From Planctomycetota bacterium (GTDB lineage Bacteria > Planctomycetota > UBA1135 > GCA-002686595), in the NCBI GenBank assembly GCA_002683825.1, contig NYUD01000086.1:1-64000 (forward strand): DNA of 64,000 nt, in the 5' to 3' direction. The position numbers were made by a program, and so were the translations under genes. This document shows, one piece after another, positions 34,350 through 42,826 of the stretch; positions within the stretch are counted from its first letter, which is position 1; the number at the start of each line of letters is the position of its first letter. Under the pieces are notes generated by a model that did no database searches, was not told the DNA's origin, and worked only from the letters and a program-made list of their open reading frames with translations.

Positions 34350-35399
34350 ATGAGCGATTCTCCGATCACATCCGGGATGACAGGCAAGACCTTTCGGGTC
34401 GGTGACTTCCTGCTCAAGGAGTGGGAACCCGGCGAAGAGGAGAGGATCGTGGCCGCCTTCAACCGCGTGTTCGCCAAGGCGGATCCGAACTTCCGGCCCC
34501 GCTCACTCGATTTTTGGCGCTGGCAGTACCTGGACAATCCCTCCGGGAAACTCCTGATTCACGCGGAGGCCCCCGACGGCAGCGTGGCCGCCCACCACGG
34601 ATTCATCAATCAGAGGTTGCTGCTCGAGGGGAGACCGAGCTTGTGCGGCCAGATGGTCGACAGCATGGTCGATCCGGCTTACCGCCGTGGACTTCAGCGC
34701 GTGAGCCTCTCCGCCACCCTGTCGAACTCCTTCATCGGCCACACCGGTGGCGAAGGCGCCCGGCTACACGCGTTCTACTGGGGCGCCCCGGTTCCGGTCG
34801 CCATGCGCATCGGCAAGGCCCTCGTTCAGTACGAGGTCGTGCGCACCCAGCTCAAGCTGAGCTGCGCACCCGCCGAAGTGCGACTCCAGGGCGCATCCGG
34901 GATCAGCGTCGAGGAGCCCGCTTCGTTTCCCGAGGATACGGTCGAATTCTTTCGGAAGGTCGCACACTGCTACAAGGCCATCGCCGTGCGCGATCAGCCC
35001 CAGCTGGACTGGCGCTTCGTCCGCCACCCCGAGTGCCGGTTCTCCATCGCGACCGCTCGACTCGGCGGCGAGCTCCGCGGCTATGCCGTGTATTCTCACG
35101 GTAGTTTCGACGGATTCGAGGAGGGACTCGTTTGCGATTGGCTGGTGCATCCCGACGACGGGGCCGCGGCGAATGCTCTTTGGGCGTGGCTCGTGGAAAA
35201 AGCCCGGGCAAGTTCGGCGGAGCGCCTGACGGCGGTTTTCCCGGAAACCGTTCCGGACTGGATCCGGTTTCAAGAAGCGGGCTTTCGAGCTGCTCCGACA
35301 CAGTACCCCTTTGTGGCGAGGACCTGCGTGCGGCGTTTCGACCCGCCCTGGCTGCGACGCAATTGGTACTACACGCTGGGCGACACGGACCTCGTGTAG
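34350..35399 (+). CDS. GNAT-type acyltransferase, paralogue 2
   Basis: The 349-aa protein aligns with its upstream neighbour over its full length: FLARPxSL-type start, QMVDSMVDPAYRRGLQRVSL (the CoA-binding helix, with V-x-x-x-x-R-R-x-G), GYAVYSHGSFDGFEEGLVCDWLV and the ending RRFDPPWLRRNWYYTLGDTDLV. The stop of paralogue 1 is 9 bp upstream. The two differ strongly in the first 100 residues, which suggests they acylate different substrates or work as a pair. The end converges with the alpha/beta hydrolase-like gene (4-bp gap). Confidence 0.75.
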   Translation: MSDSPITSGMTGKTFRVGDFLLKEWEPGEEERIVAAFNRVFAKADPNFRPRSLDFWRWQYLDNPSGKLLIHAEAPDGSVAAHHGFINQRLLLEGRPSLCGQMVDSMVDPAYRRGLQRVSLSATLSNSFIGHTGGEGARLHAFYWGAPVPVAMRIGKALVQYEVVRTQLKLSCAPAEVRLQGASGISVEEPASFPEDTVEFFRKVAHCYKAIAVRDQPQLDWRFVRHPECRFSIATARLGGELRGYAVYSHGSFDGFEEGLVCDWLVHPDDGAAANALWAWLVEKARASSAERLTAVFPETVPDWIRFQEAGFRAAPTQYPFVARTCVRRFDPPWLRRNWYYTLGDTDLV

Positions 35400-35403
35400 A
35401 TCC

Positions 35404-36405
35404 CTACTCCAGATCCATCACGCCCATCTCGGCTACGGGCCAGCCGTCGCTCCACACGCCCATGTAGCGCTGCTCGGGCGTGTTGCCGAGGGCGAACTCG
35501 CGGTTCAGGCCATCGAAGCCGGCGTCGCATAGCGCGTCGAAGAGCTTCCACAGACCGAAGTAGTCCAGCGCATCCGTTTCCTCGCGTGGACCGAGGGGAG
35601 TGTCGTGCTTCCGCGCCGTGTAGCGCCGGTCGATCGAAAGCGGCGCCAGGTGATGTGCGTTCAGGGCGGGTCGGCCATGGTCGTCGGAGTGGAGCACGAC
35701 GATGTCCTTGTCGTCGGCCGGGATCGAGGTGGTCTCGAGGTAGATCCGACTCGCCTCGAGATCGCCCGCGATGCTGTCCGCATCACCGACCAGGCTCAGC
35801 AGCAAGGTTCCCTTCGCGATAAGCGAGAGATCGGCACGTGGAAAAACTCCGAAGCGCCCCGTGTCCGTGAAACCCGGCTCGATGGCGAACAGGGCCTTGG
35901 GAGAGGGCAGGTCCGCCTTCGGGGCGCGGGCAGCGACCTCGACGGCTACCATCCCACCGATCGCATGACCGGCGAAGGCGATGCGGTCGAGATCCGGAGC
36001 CACGTGCTCTCCGTCCGAAAGCACCTGCAGGGCTCTCCGTAAGGAATCGATGGCTGCGCTGGTGAACCCCTCCGGATCCGACCCCCCCCGCTCGGAGGAC
36101 TGATAGAGCGGGAAAACGACGACCTTTCCACGGCGGACCAGGTGATCGATCCAGGCGCCGTAGTTGGCAGGATCGCCGGCCCCGAAACCATGGAAGAAGG
36201 CGATGGTGGGAGCTGCGTCGGTCGGAGGTGGGGTGGGTTCGAAGAGCCAGAAGGAAGCCCGGCTGCCGTTCTCGAAGGGGCCCTCAAAGAGCGTTCTCGC
36301 GACCCCCTCGTGGGTATATTCCGCGCCCCCCGGTCCAGTGGGGGGTTGTTTCGGAGGATCTGAGTGGGCGGCCTGGCCCAGTGCGAAGAGCAGCGAGACG
36401 AGCAT
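35404..36405 (-). CDS. Alpha/beta-hydrolase-fold protein lacking the nucleophile Ser
   Basis: A 333-aa protein with a probable signal peptide (LVSLLFALGQAAHS). The alpha/beta-hydrolase core is clear: TIAFFHGFGAGDPANYGAWIDHLVRRGKVVVFPLY, then RIAFAGHAIGGMVAVEVAAR at the nucleophile elbow. The elbow reads G-H-A-I-G-G (Ala148) where active esterases and lipases have G-H-S-x-G-G. A late HH pair (NAHHLAP) is in the region of the catalytic His. Without the Ser it is unlikely to be a normal esterase; a binding role is more likely. The codon is GCG, two changes from any Ser codon in the AGC/AGT group and one from TCG. Confidence 0.75.
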   Translation of the reverse strand: MLVSLLFALGQAAHSDPPKQPPTGPGGAEYTHEGVARTLFEGPFENGSRASFWLFEPTPPPTDAAPTIAFFHGFGAGDPANYGAWIDHLVRRGKVVVFPLYQSSERGGSDPEGFTSAAIDSLRRALQVLSDGEHVAPDLDRIAFAGHAIGGMVAVEVAARAPKADLPSPKALFAIEPGFTDTGRFGVFPRADLSLIAKGTLLLSLVGDADSIAGDLEASRIYLETTSIPADDKDIVVLHSDDHGRPALNAHHLAPLSIDRRYTARKHDTPLGPREETDALDYFGLWKLFDALCDAGFDGLNREFALGNTPEQRYMGVWSDGWPVAEMGVMDLE

Positions 36406-36505
36406 GCTGGCTTGAATGTGGAAGGGAGTGGTGCGAAGGAGCGATCACTCTTCCGCTTCCGGAGGCTAGATCCGCTATCCTCGGCTGCGAGATAATGTGG
36501 CTCCG

Positions 36506-38062
36506 ATGAAGTACTTGGGAAAAGGTCGCTCGCTCTCTCGCCGGGAGGTGAGTTTTCGGTCCGTGTTTCTGGGGCCCTTGGGACTCGTGGGGCTATGCGC
36601 CTTGGTTCCCCACCAGAGGGAGCATGAGTCGGGTGGCGTCACCCACGTTCGCATCGAAGGCCCTCTCGACGTCGGCACCCAGGCCTTGCTCTCGCGCGCC
36701 CTGCGTGAGGCGGGCAAACGCGACGACCGGCTTCTGCTCGAAGTCGACACGCCCGGGGGCGAGATCGAGTTGATGTGGAAGCTGGCCAGCGCGCTGCTCG
36801 ACGCCTCTGACCAGGGAATCGGAACCGTCTGCTGGGTGCACGATCGAGCCCTTTCGGCGGGGTCCTTGCTCGCCATGGCTTGCGAGCGGCTCTACATGCG
36901 CGAACACGCCACGATCGGTTCCGCCCTGCCGGTCTCGATCGGGCCCGCCGGCCTGATGCCGGCGTCCCAGGACGATGAGGTCAAGGAGAAGCTCTCCTCC
37001 GCGCTGCGTGGCGAGTTCAGGGGCGTTGCGGAAAAACGCGGTCGGCCCGGATTGGTCGCCGAAGCGATGGTCGATCCCGAGGTGGAGGTGCTCGAGGTGC
37101 GCATTGACGGTGAGTTGCGTCTCATCTCGGCGGTCGCCCTCGAGGACTTGAGAAGGCGCGGCGACGAGGTGCGTTTCGAGCGTACCGTTTGTGCGCGCGG
37201 GGAGCTCTTCAACGCCACCGGACGGGAAGCCGTGGAGCTGGGGCTCGCCGATGGTCTGGCGGAATCGATCGGGGAGGTCATCGGCAAGATCGGTGTCGGA
37301 TCCGTAATTCCCTCCGAGGTGCGGCGTACGCGTTCGGAGGACCTCGCCGGTTGGTTGTACACCTTGACGCCCCTGCTTCTCATCGCAGCCTTTGTCTTCG
37401 CCTTTCTAGAGCTCAAGGTGCCGGGCTTTGGATTACCGGGTGTGCTTTCTGTGGTGTGCATTGCGACCCTGCTCTTCGGCCGCTATCTCGTCGGCCTGGC
37501 CGACATTCCTCACATCGTTCTCATCGCCCTCGGAGTCGGGCTGGTAGCGACGGAATTGTTCCTGATGCCCGGGACGATCTGGGTGGGTGGGCTCGGAGCG
37601 CTCCTGTGCGTCGCGGGGCTGATCTGGTCCTTCGCAGGCAACAGTACGGGATTCGAATACGCGTTGGATCGACGGATCCTCTTCGATGAGTCCTTCCGCG
37701 TCGTGGTGTCCGCTTTTGCGTCCTTGATCTTCATATGGGGCTTCTCGAGGGTGCTTCCAAAGACCCCGGTCTTCTCCAAGCTGATCCTTGAAGCTCCGGC
37801 GCGGGCGATCCCGAGCGCGGGCGATAGAGAACGCAAGGGGGTGGCGAACATCGGTGCGTGCGGTCGCGCGTTGACGCGCCTGCGCCCGGCAGGCAAGGTG
37901 GTTCTCGATGCGGACCCGGCGGCCGAGTTTGAAGCTCGTTCGGACGGGGGAGAGATCTCGCGTGACGGGCGTATCCGCGTCGTCGGAGCCATGGACGACG
38001 GGCGACTGGTCGTCGCCCCTGAATCCGTCGATTGGGAGAGCAAGGAGAACCTCAGCGTATGA
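36506..38062 (+). CDS. NfeD-family membrane protein with ClpP-class serine protease domain
   Basis: The 518-aa protein has a signal anchor, then a SppA/ClpP-type protease domain with LLEVDTPGGEIELMWKLASALL, the nucleophile Ser117 in RALSAGSLLAMACERLYM, and a Lys in VKEKL as candidate base. About four membrane helices follow (LAGWLYTLTPLLLIAAFVFAFLELKVPGFGLPGV), and a C-terminal OB-fold-like NfeD domain (ANIGACGRALTRLRPAGKVVL). NfeD proteases are encoded next to flotillin or stomatin partners, as here. The ATG at 36506 is preferred to an in-frame GTG 9 bp upstream. The stop overlaps the next gene by 4 nt. Confidence 0.9.
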   Translation: MKYLGKGRSLSRREVSFRSVFLGPLGLVGLCALVPHQREHESGGVTHVRIEGPLDVGTQALLSRALREAGKRDDRLLLEVDTPGGEIELMWKLASALLDASDQGIGTVCWVHDRALSAGSLLAMACERLYMREHATIGSALPVSIGPAGLMPASQDDEVKEKLSSALRGEFRGVAEKRGRPGLVAEAMVDPEVEVLEVRIDGELRLISAVALEDLRRRGDEVRFERTVCARGELFNATGREAVELGLADGLAESIGEVIGKIGVGSVIPSEVRRTRSEDLAGWLYTLTPLLLIAAFVFAFLELKVPGFGLPGVLSVVCIATLLFGRYLVGLADIPHIVLIALGVGLVATELFLMPGTIWVGGLGALLCVAGLIWSFAGNSTGFEYALDRRILFDESFRVVVSAFASLIFIWGFSRVLPKTPVFSKLILEAPARAIPSAGDRERKGVANIGACGRALTRLRPAGKVVLDADPAAEFEARSDGGEISRDGRIRVVGAMDDGRLVVAPESVDWESKENLSV

Positions 38063-38550
38063 TCTTCCCCATGCTCTTGCTTGGACTCGGGCTGGTCTTG
38101 ATCCTGGCCGAGATTCTCTTTCCGAGCTTCGGCATCCTCTCGGTGCTGGCCACCGTGGCGGTGGTGGTCTCCGTGGCCCTTGCCTTTCAGGAAAGTACGT
38201 CCGCCGGGCTCGTCTTCCTCGTCGCGACGGCGATCCTCGTGCCTCTGGTGATCGTGGGCGGGTTTCGCATATTCCCCAAGAGCCCGGTGGGCAAGCACAT
38301 GGTGCTCGATGGGCTTTCGTTCGACAGTCAGGCCGGTGTCGACCAGACCCTAACCGAGCTGCTCGGGCAGCGCGGGACGCTCGACGCCGACTGCCGGCCC
38401 GCCGGAATCGCTCGCTTCGACGGACGTCGGATCGATGTGGTCACTCGAGGGGAGTGGGTCACCGCTGGAACCCAGATCGAGGTGATCGAGGTTCAGGGCA
38501 ACCGTGTGATCATTCGCGGACTCGCCGACCCTCCGGCCCAGGCGACATAG
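38059..38550 (+). CDS. Short NfeD-like membrane protein
   Basis: The 163-aa protein starts in the ATGA overlap with the long NfeD gene. Two or three membrane segments ([20 protein letters not shown] with the NfeD signature [41 protein letters not shown]) are followed by a soluble OB-like domain ([52 protein letters not shown] split over several strands). It is the protease-less NfeD form that accompanies flotillins. The upstream in-frame start at 38032 lies inside the previous gene and was not chosen. Confidence 0.88.
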   Translation: MIFPMLLLGLGLVLILAEILFPSFGILSVLATVAVVVSVALAFQESTSAGLVFLVATAILVPLVIVGGFRIFPKSPVGKHMVLDGLSFDSQAGVDQTLTELLGQRGTLDADCRPAGIARFDGRRIDVVTRGEWVTAGTQIEVIEVQGNRVIIRGLADPPAQAT

Positions 38551-38602
38551 CGCAGCCATCGTTCTCTTCAACAAGCCGACAATCGAAAGGCCACAACCCA
38601 AG

Positions 38603-39649
38603 ATGCTCTCGTTCGTACTCCGGGAAACAGAATCGATGGGATTCCCGAAACTGGCGATGTTTTTTGCCATCGCTGCCGCACTTCTCATCTTCCTCTTCGT
38701 CTTTCTTCGTTATGCGAACCTCTGGGTGCGATCAATCCTCACGAAAGCCGGGGTCGGTCTGCTCGACATGGTGGGGATGAGTCTGCGGCGAGTCAGTCCG
38801 GCGACGATCGTCAACGCCAGGGTCAATCTGGTTCAGGCGCGTATCTCCGACATCGACAAGCAGGATCTCGAGGCGCACTTCCTGGCCGGCGGCGACGTGC
38901 CGCGGGTAGTACGTTCGCTGATCGCTGCGGACCGGGCCAAGATCCCTTTGAACTTCGAGACCGCCGCGGGCATCGACCTCGCGGGCCGGGACCTCCTGGA
39001 TGCCGTGCGAACCTACGTCACGCCCAAGGTGATCGATTGCCCCAATCCCGCCTCGGGAAAGACCGAGGTTGCGGCCATCGCAAAGGACGGGATTCAGGTG
39101 CTCGCCAAGGCCCGCGTGACGGTGCGTACGAATCTGAACCGTCTGGTCGGTGGGGCCGGCGAGGAAACGATTATCGCGCGAGTCGGCGAAGCCATCGTGT
39201 CGACCATCGGCTCGAAGGATTCGCACAAGTCGGTTCTCGAGAACCCCGACGAAATCACCAAAACCGTTCTCGGCAGCGGGCTCGACGCCGGAACGGCATT
39301 CGAGATCGTGTCGGTGGACATCGCCGATGTGGACATAGGCAACAACATCGGAGCTCGCCTCCAGGCGGACCAGGCGGAGGCCGACAAGCGCGTCGCCCAG
39401 GCACTGGCGGAAAAACGCCGCGCGATGGCGGTTGCGGCCGAGCAGGAGTTCAAGGCCAGCGTCGTCGAAAACCGGGCCAAGGTCGTGCTTGCAGAAGTGG
39501 AGGTACCGAAGGCCATGGCCGACGCCCTGCGCAGCGGCAACCTGGGGGTGATGGACCTGCAGAGGCTCCAAAACATCCAGTCCGACACGAAGATGCGCAC
39601 GGGCATCGCCCAGGTGGGCGACACCAAGTCCGAGACGGACACACCCTAG
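38603..39649 (+). CDS. floA: Flotillin-like protein FloA
   Basis: The 348-aa protein has one hydrophobic hairpin or helix at about 16-40 ([21 protein letters not shown]), then the SPFH-like region typical of the YqfA/FloA family: [65 protein letters not shown], and the C-terminal coiled coil [28 protein letters not shown]. FloA organises functional membrane microdomains. It lies 52 bp after the two NfeD genes, the same association as the Bacillus subtilis yqeZ-yqfA-yqfB operon. A second ATG at 38636 could also be the start. Confidence 0.92.
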   Translation: MLSFVLRETESMGFPKLAMFFAIAAALLIFLFVFLRYANLWVRSILTKAGVGLLDMVGMSLRRVSPATIVNARVNLVQARISDIDKQDLEAHFLAGGDVPRVVRSLIAADRAKIPLNFETAAGIDLAGRDLLDAVRTYVTPKVIDCPNPASGKTEVAAIAKDGIQVLAKARVTVRTNLNRLVGGAGEETIIARVGEAIVSTIGSKDSHKSVLENPDEITKTVLGSGLDAGTAFEIVSVDIADVDIGNNIGARLQADQAEADKRVAQALAEKRRAMAVAAEQEFKASVVENRAKVVLAEVEVPKAMADALRSGNLGVMDLQRLQNIQSDTKMRTGIAQVGDTKSETDTP

Positions 39650-39685
39650 GGCCCGGTGGTGTTTCTCTCTCAAGCGGGATTCAGG

Positions 39686-40306
39686 ATGGGGCTCGACTTC
39701 GACGAGCTCATTTACGTGCTGGTTTTTCTCGTGCCGTTGGCCCTGCGCTTTCTTTCAGGCATCGTCAAGGCCGTCGCCCGCACGTTCGGCATCGAGCTTT
39801 CGCAAACGTCAGAAGCTCCCGCTGCCGGTAAGCGGGCAGCGAGGAAGTCCCCCCGTCCGCTGCCCGAGAAGCGATGGGACGATGCCCTGGATCCGACACC
39901 AGCGGAGTACCTGATCGAACGCGTCGAGGTCGAGGAACCGAAGATCTCGGTTCCTCGCTCCTCGGACCGTGATTTCCGCCCCGAAGGGCTGATTGGGAGT
40001 TCTGGCACGTTGAAGCGGCCTCGCCTTGGACACCTGGCGGAAGCGCTGCAAGCCGATGAGGAGTCCGGTGTGCCGAGGTTCGACGGAGGATTGGTGGTGG
40101 GTGTCTCGGAGCCCCTGGCGGGATCCGGCCTCGAGACACAGCTGCAATCCCGGTCCCGGAGTTTCCGTCGACCGACCGTGGGTTTCGTGCCCGGTACGAT
40201 CGACGGCTGGCGCCGTGGAATCATTCTGCAGGAGATCCTCGCTCCGCCCGTTGCACTGAGACGCGAATACCGCCCCGGAGAGCTTCTTCCCTTCGAGATC
40301 GTCTGA
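39686..40306 (+). CDS. Hypothetical membrane-anchored protein after floA
   Basis: The 206-aa protein has one N-terminal membrane segment (IYVLVFLVPLALRFLSGIV). The rest is a basic, proline-containing, apparently disordered cytoplasmic region (KRAARKSPRPLPEKRW) with a C-terminal stretch rich in Arg and Leu (RREYRPGELLPFEIV). I do not recognise a family. It occupies the third position of the nfeD-floA operon, where Bacillus has the small protein YqfB, though no similarity is evident. Either ATG 39686 or the GTG at 39656 could start it. Confidence 0.6.
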   Translation: MGLDFDELIYVLVFLVPLALRFLSGIVKAVARTFGIELSQTSEAPAAGKRAARKSPRPLPEKRWDDALDPTPAEYLIERVEVEEPKISVPRSSDRDFRPEGLIGSSGTLKRPRLGHLAEALQADEESGVPRFDGGLVVGVSEPLAGSGLETQLQSRSRSFRRPTVGFVPGTIDGWRRGIILQEILAPPVALRREYRPGELLPFEIV

Positions 40307-40308
40307 AG

Positions 40309-40785
40309 TTGGCCGCACGCGCTAAGTACTGGCTGATCAAGTCCGAACCGGACGTTTTTTCCTTCGATGACCTGTGGAGGGCGAAGGGCAAGACCACCCC
40401 GTGGGATGGGGTGCGTAACTATCAGGCGCGTAACTTCATGCGCGACGGGATGCGTGTGGGCGATGGAATCCTCTACTACCATTCCAGCTGCAAGGCGCCC
40501 GGGGTCGCCGGTATCGCCCGGGTGGCGAGCGCCGCCTACCCCGATCCCACGCAGTTCGATTCCCGGGACGCCCACTTCGATGCGAAGAGCGAGAAGCAGG
40601 ATCCGCGCTGGTACGTGGTCGACGTCCAGGCCGTTGAGAAGTGCCCGCAATTCGTCCCCCTGGAAAGGCTGCGCGGTGAGGTCCGGCTGGGCGACATGCT
40701 CATCCTGCGGCGGGGCAACCGACTCTCGATCACTCCGGTCACGGCGGGGGAGTGGGGGCTCGTGCGCGGACTGGGGGGCCTTTGA
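40309..40785 (+). CDS. EVE-domain protein (thymocyte nuclear protein 1-like)
   Basis: The 158-aa protein is a single EVE domain, a PUA-like fold thought to recognise modified bases in DNA or RNA. The family's landmarks are present in order: KYWLIKSEPDVFSFDDL, WDGVRNYQARNFMRDGMRVGDGILYYHSSC, PGVAGIARVASAAYPDPTQFD, PRWYVVDV and LGDMLILRRGNRLSITPVT. The start is TTG at 40309, 2 bp after the previous stop; there is no ATG before the conserved start. It probably ends the nfeD-floA transcript. Confidence 0.9.
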   Translation: MAARAKYWLIKSEPDVFSFDDLWRAKGKTTPWDGVRNYQARNFMRDGMRVGDGILYYHSSCKAPGVAGIARVASAAYPDPTQFDSRDAHFDAKSEKQDPRWYVVDVQAVEKCPQFVPLERLRGEVRLGDMLILRRGNRLSITPVTAGEWGLVRGLGGL

Positions 40786-41038
40786 GCCCGCTTTCTTTGC
40801 CAAGTCTCGTGGCCTGGATCGGGACCCTGCGACATCTCTAAGTTGCACACGCGCAATAACTTAGGTCTGTTTGAGAAGGCTGCGCAGGGCGGGAGGGGAA
40901 AAAACCCGCTTCCCGGGGGGGGCAAACGGCTTGCACCGCCCCCACGCTTCTGTTTGCAATACCCGCCTGGGGCGTCGAGAACGTCGTTTTTGCCCCTTAC
41001 ACCCCGAACTCAAGAGGACGCCCAAGAGCACACCTCCC

Positions 41039-41233
41039 ATGACTCAGAACTACGAGAATCTGATTGCTGCCGTTGATGCCATTCGCGGCGACGTCGAGAA
41101 GGCGGAAAAAGGCAACAAGGCAGCCACCTCCCGCGTGCGGAAGGCCATGCAGCAAGTGAAGGCGATCGCCCAAGACATCCGCAAGGAAATGCTCGAGCTT
41201 CGCGACGCGGGTGGCGCGGAGGGCGGGGACTGA
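41039..41233 (+). CDS. Hc1-like histone H1 homologue (globular/N-terminal part only)
   Basis: The 64-aa protein matches the N-terminal half of chlamydial Hc1: an acidic-basic helical stretch with DAIRGDVEKAEKGNKAATSRVRKAMQQVKAIAQDIRKEM, in which the block D-x-x-K-A-E-K-G-N-K-A-A is the family signature. It lacks the Lys/Ala-rich tail of Hc1. That kind of tail occurs as a separate 50-aa gene at 1276-1428. Hc1 compacts DNA in Chlamydia elementary bodies and homologues occur in Planctomycetota and Verrucomicrobiota. The start is ATG 41039; the in-frame extension to 40871 is poor in coding character. The 253-bp upstream gap suggests its own promoter. Confidence 0.85.
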   Translation: MTQNYENLIAAVDAIRGDVEKAEKGNKAATSRVRKAMQQVKAIAQDIRKEMLELRDAGGAEGGD

Positions 41234-41301
41234 CCCAGGAGTCTCGCCCACAACCGGACCAAGGCCGCCGTAGGCCCGCTCGTAGGGGCGCGGCGGTCGC
41301 T

Positions 41302-42147
41302 CTATGGGGCCTCCAGGACGTGAAGCGCCTCACCACAGGCGAGGAGGCCCCTTTGCCGCGCGAGTTCTGCTAGGGAATTCAGAGCCGCGCGCCCTTCGTC
41401 ACCGAGTTCGCTCGTCCATTCGTTGACGTAGAGATCGACATGCTGCCAGAGCACGTCGTCGGTCTCTTCCTGGGCGAAGCGGCGCATCGACTGCAGGCAA
41501 GCATCGGGGTGAAGCCGGGCCCATTGCAGGGAGGCTCTGATGGCCAGCGCAACGGACCGCTGTGCGTCTTGCGATAGGCGTCGCTGGGCGACCATGCCAC
41601 CCAGTGGAAGTGCGGATGCGGTTTCGCGTTCGAACCGTGCGCCCAGGTCTTCGATCCACGAGAGACCTGCCGCTTCCCACGTGAAGCGGCCCTCGTGAAT
41701 GCACACGCCGTAGTCCGCACGCCCTGCGGCCAGCTCCGCCATGATTTCCGAGAAGACGAGGTGTTCCAGTTCGTCCACTTCCGGATGAAAGAGACGCATC
41801 AGGAGCGAAGCGGTCGTCCAGCGCCCCGGTGCCAGCACCCGCCTGGCCTGGTCTGCCCGCCAGTGCTGGCGTCCCGGGGCCCCCAGCAGGACAGGGCCGA
41901 CGCCGAAGCCCAGCGCCGATCCGCTTGGCAGCACGACGATGTTTTTCGCGTTTTCCAGCGCGGCGTGGAAGCTCACCTTGGCCACGTCGAGGCGGCCGGC
42001 GAACATGGCCTCGTTGAGTTCCTCCACATCGGCCAGCGTGAACTCCAGCTCCAGGCCCGGTACCGACACCTCACCGTTCATGAGGGCGTGGAAGGTGAAG
42101 GTGTCGTTCGGGCAGGTCGAAATGCCGATGCGCAGGCTCCGGGTCAT
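41302..42147 (-). CDS. mqnD: 1,4-dihydroxy-6-naphthoate synthase (futalosine pathway)
   Basis: The 281-aa protein has the periplasmic-binding-protein-like fold of MqnD. The start IGISTCPNDTFTFHALMNG is diagnostic, followed by LADVEELNEAMFAGRLDVAKVSFHA, GPVLL, and YGVCIHEGRFTWE. MqnD converts cyclic dehypoxanthinyl futalosine to dihydroxynaphthoate in menaquinone synthesis. Its start overlaps the mqnB stop by 4 nt. In this pathway MqnA, MqnE and MqnC act between chorismate and this step; they are not in the window. Confidence 0.95.
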   Translation of the reverse strand: MTRSLRIGISTCPNDTFTFHALMNGEVSVPGLELEFTLADVEELNEAMFAGRLDVAKVSFHAALENAKNIVVLPSGSALGFGVGPVLLGAPGRQHWRADQARRVLAPGRWTTASLLMRLFHPEVDELEHLVFSEIMAELAAGRADYGVCIHEGRFTWEAAGLSWIEDLGARFERETASALPLGGMVAQRRLSQDAQRSVALAIRASLQWARLHPDACLQSMRRFAQEETDDVLWQHVDLYVNEWTSELGDEGRAALNSLAELARQRGLLACGEALHVLEAP

Positions 42148-42821
42148 GGGCGCTCACCCCACGGCTCTTCCAGCAGTTCGAGCGCACGGCGTTGCGCTGC
42201 GGCGAGCGCCTGGGGGATACGCCAGTGTGAGGAATCACGGTTTCCGACTTCGTTGGAGATACCGCGCACGATGGCCAGGTCGGTGGCCTGCAGGCGGCAG
42301 GCGAGGGCGACGCCAAACCCCTCCATGTCTTCGGCGCTGGCCCTGGGAAAGCGCTTGCGTCGCTCCCGTGCCAGTTCCGGCCCATCGGAAGCGGCGCAGG
42401 TCGTCAGGAGCAGTTCCACATCGCTCTCCGTCTCGCTCGAGAGAGCCAGTTCCTCGTGAATTGCGTCACCGGTTTCGTCGTGAGCGGGCCACTGGGGAAA
42501 GCCCAGCCTGGGCGGTCCCACGAAGCTGGCGCCGGCGCCGACGCCCACCCCTTCGATCGCCACCGATCCGAACGACACCGCGGAACCGGGTGGATGCAGG
42601 TCGATGTCGAAGGCTCCGGCGATTCCGATGAGGAGACAGCGTTCGGGTCGGTGGCGCGCGAGCAGTTGCGTCGTGCGTGCCGCTGCCGCGATGGGACCGA
42701 AGCCGCAGATTTCGATCCTTCCCAGCTCAGGAGGGAGCCCTCCCTGGTCGCGGATGCGGTCGAGCTCGAGCTCCGTGGGGATCAAGATCAGTGTGGACGC
42801 GTCGGGGGATGAGTGTCCCAT
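42144..42821 (-). CDS. mqnB: Futalosine hydrolase
   Basis: The 225-aa protein is of the nucleoside phosphorylase/hydrolase family. IPTELELDRIRDQGG, CGFGPIAAAARTTQLL, LLIGIAGAFDIDLHPPGSAV and the C-terminal SAEDMEGFGVALACRL with VRGISNEVGNRDSSHW (the Asp/Asn general-acid region) fit MqnB. It removes hypoxanthine from futalosine or its relative. ATG 42821 (MGHSSPDAST) is preferred to an in-frame start at 42884 that would overlap the next gene. It is coupled to mqnD by a 4-nt overlap and follows the membrane protein gene by 5 bp. Confidence 0.92.
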   Translation of the reverse strand: MGHSSPDASTLILIPTELELDRIRDQGGLPPELGRIEICGFGPIAAAARTTQLLARHRPERCLLIGIAGAFDIDLHPPGSAVSFGSVAIEGVGVGAGASFVGPPRLGFPQWPAHDETGDAIHEELALSSETESDVELLLTTCAASDGPELARERRKRFPRASAEDMEGFGVALACRLQATDLAIVRGISNEVGNRDSSHWRIPQALAAAQRRALELLEEPWGERP

Positions 42822-42826
42822 GGGGG

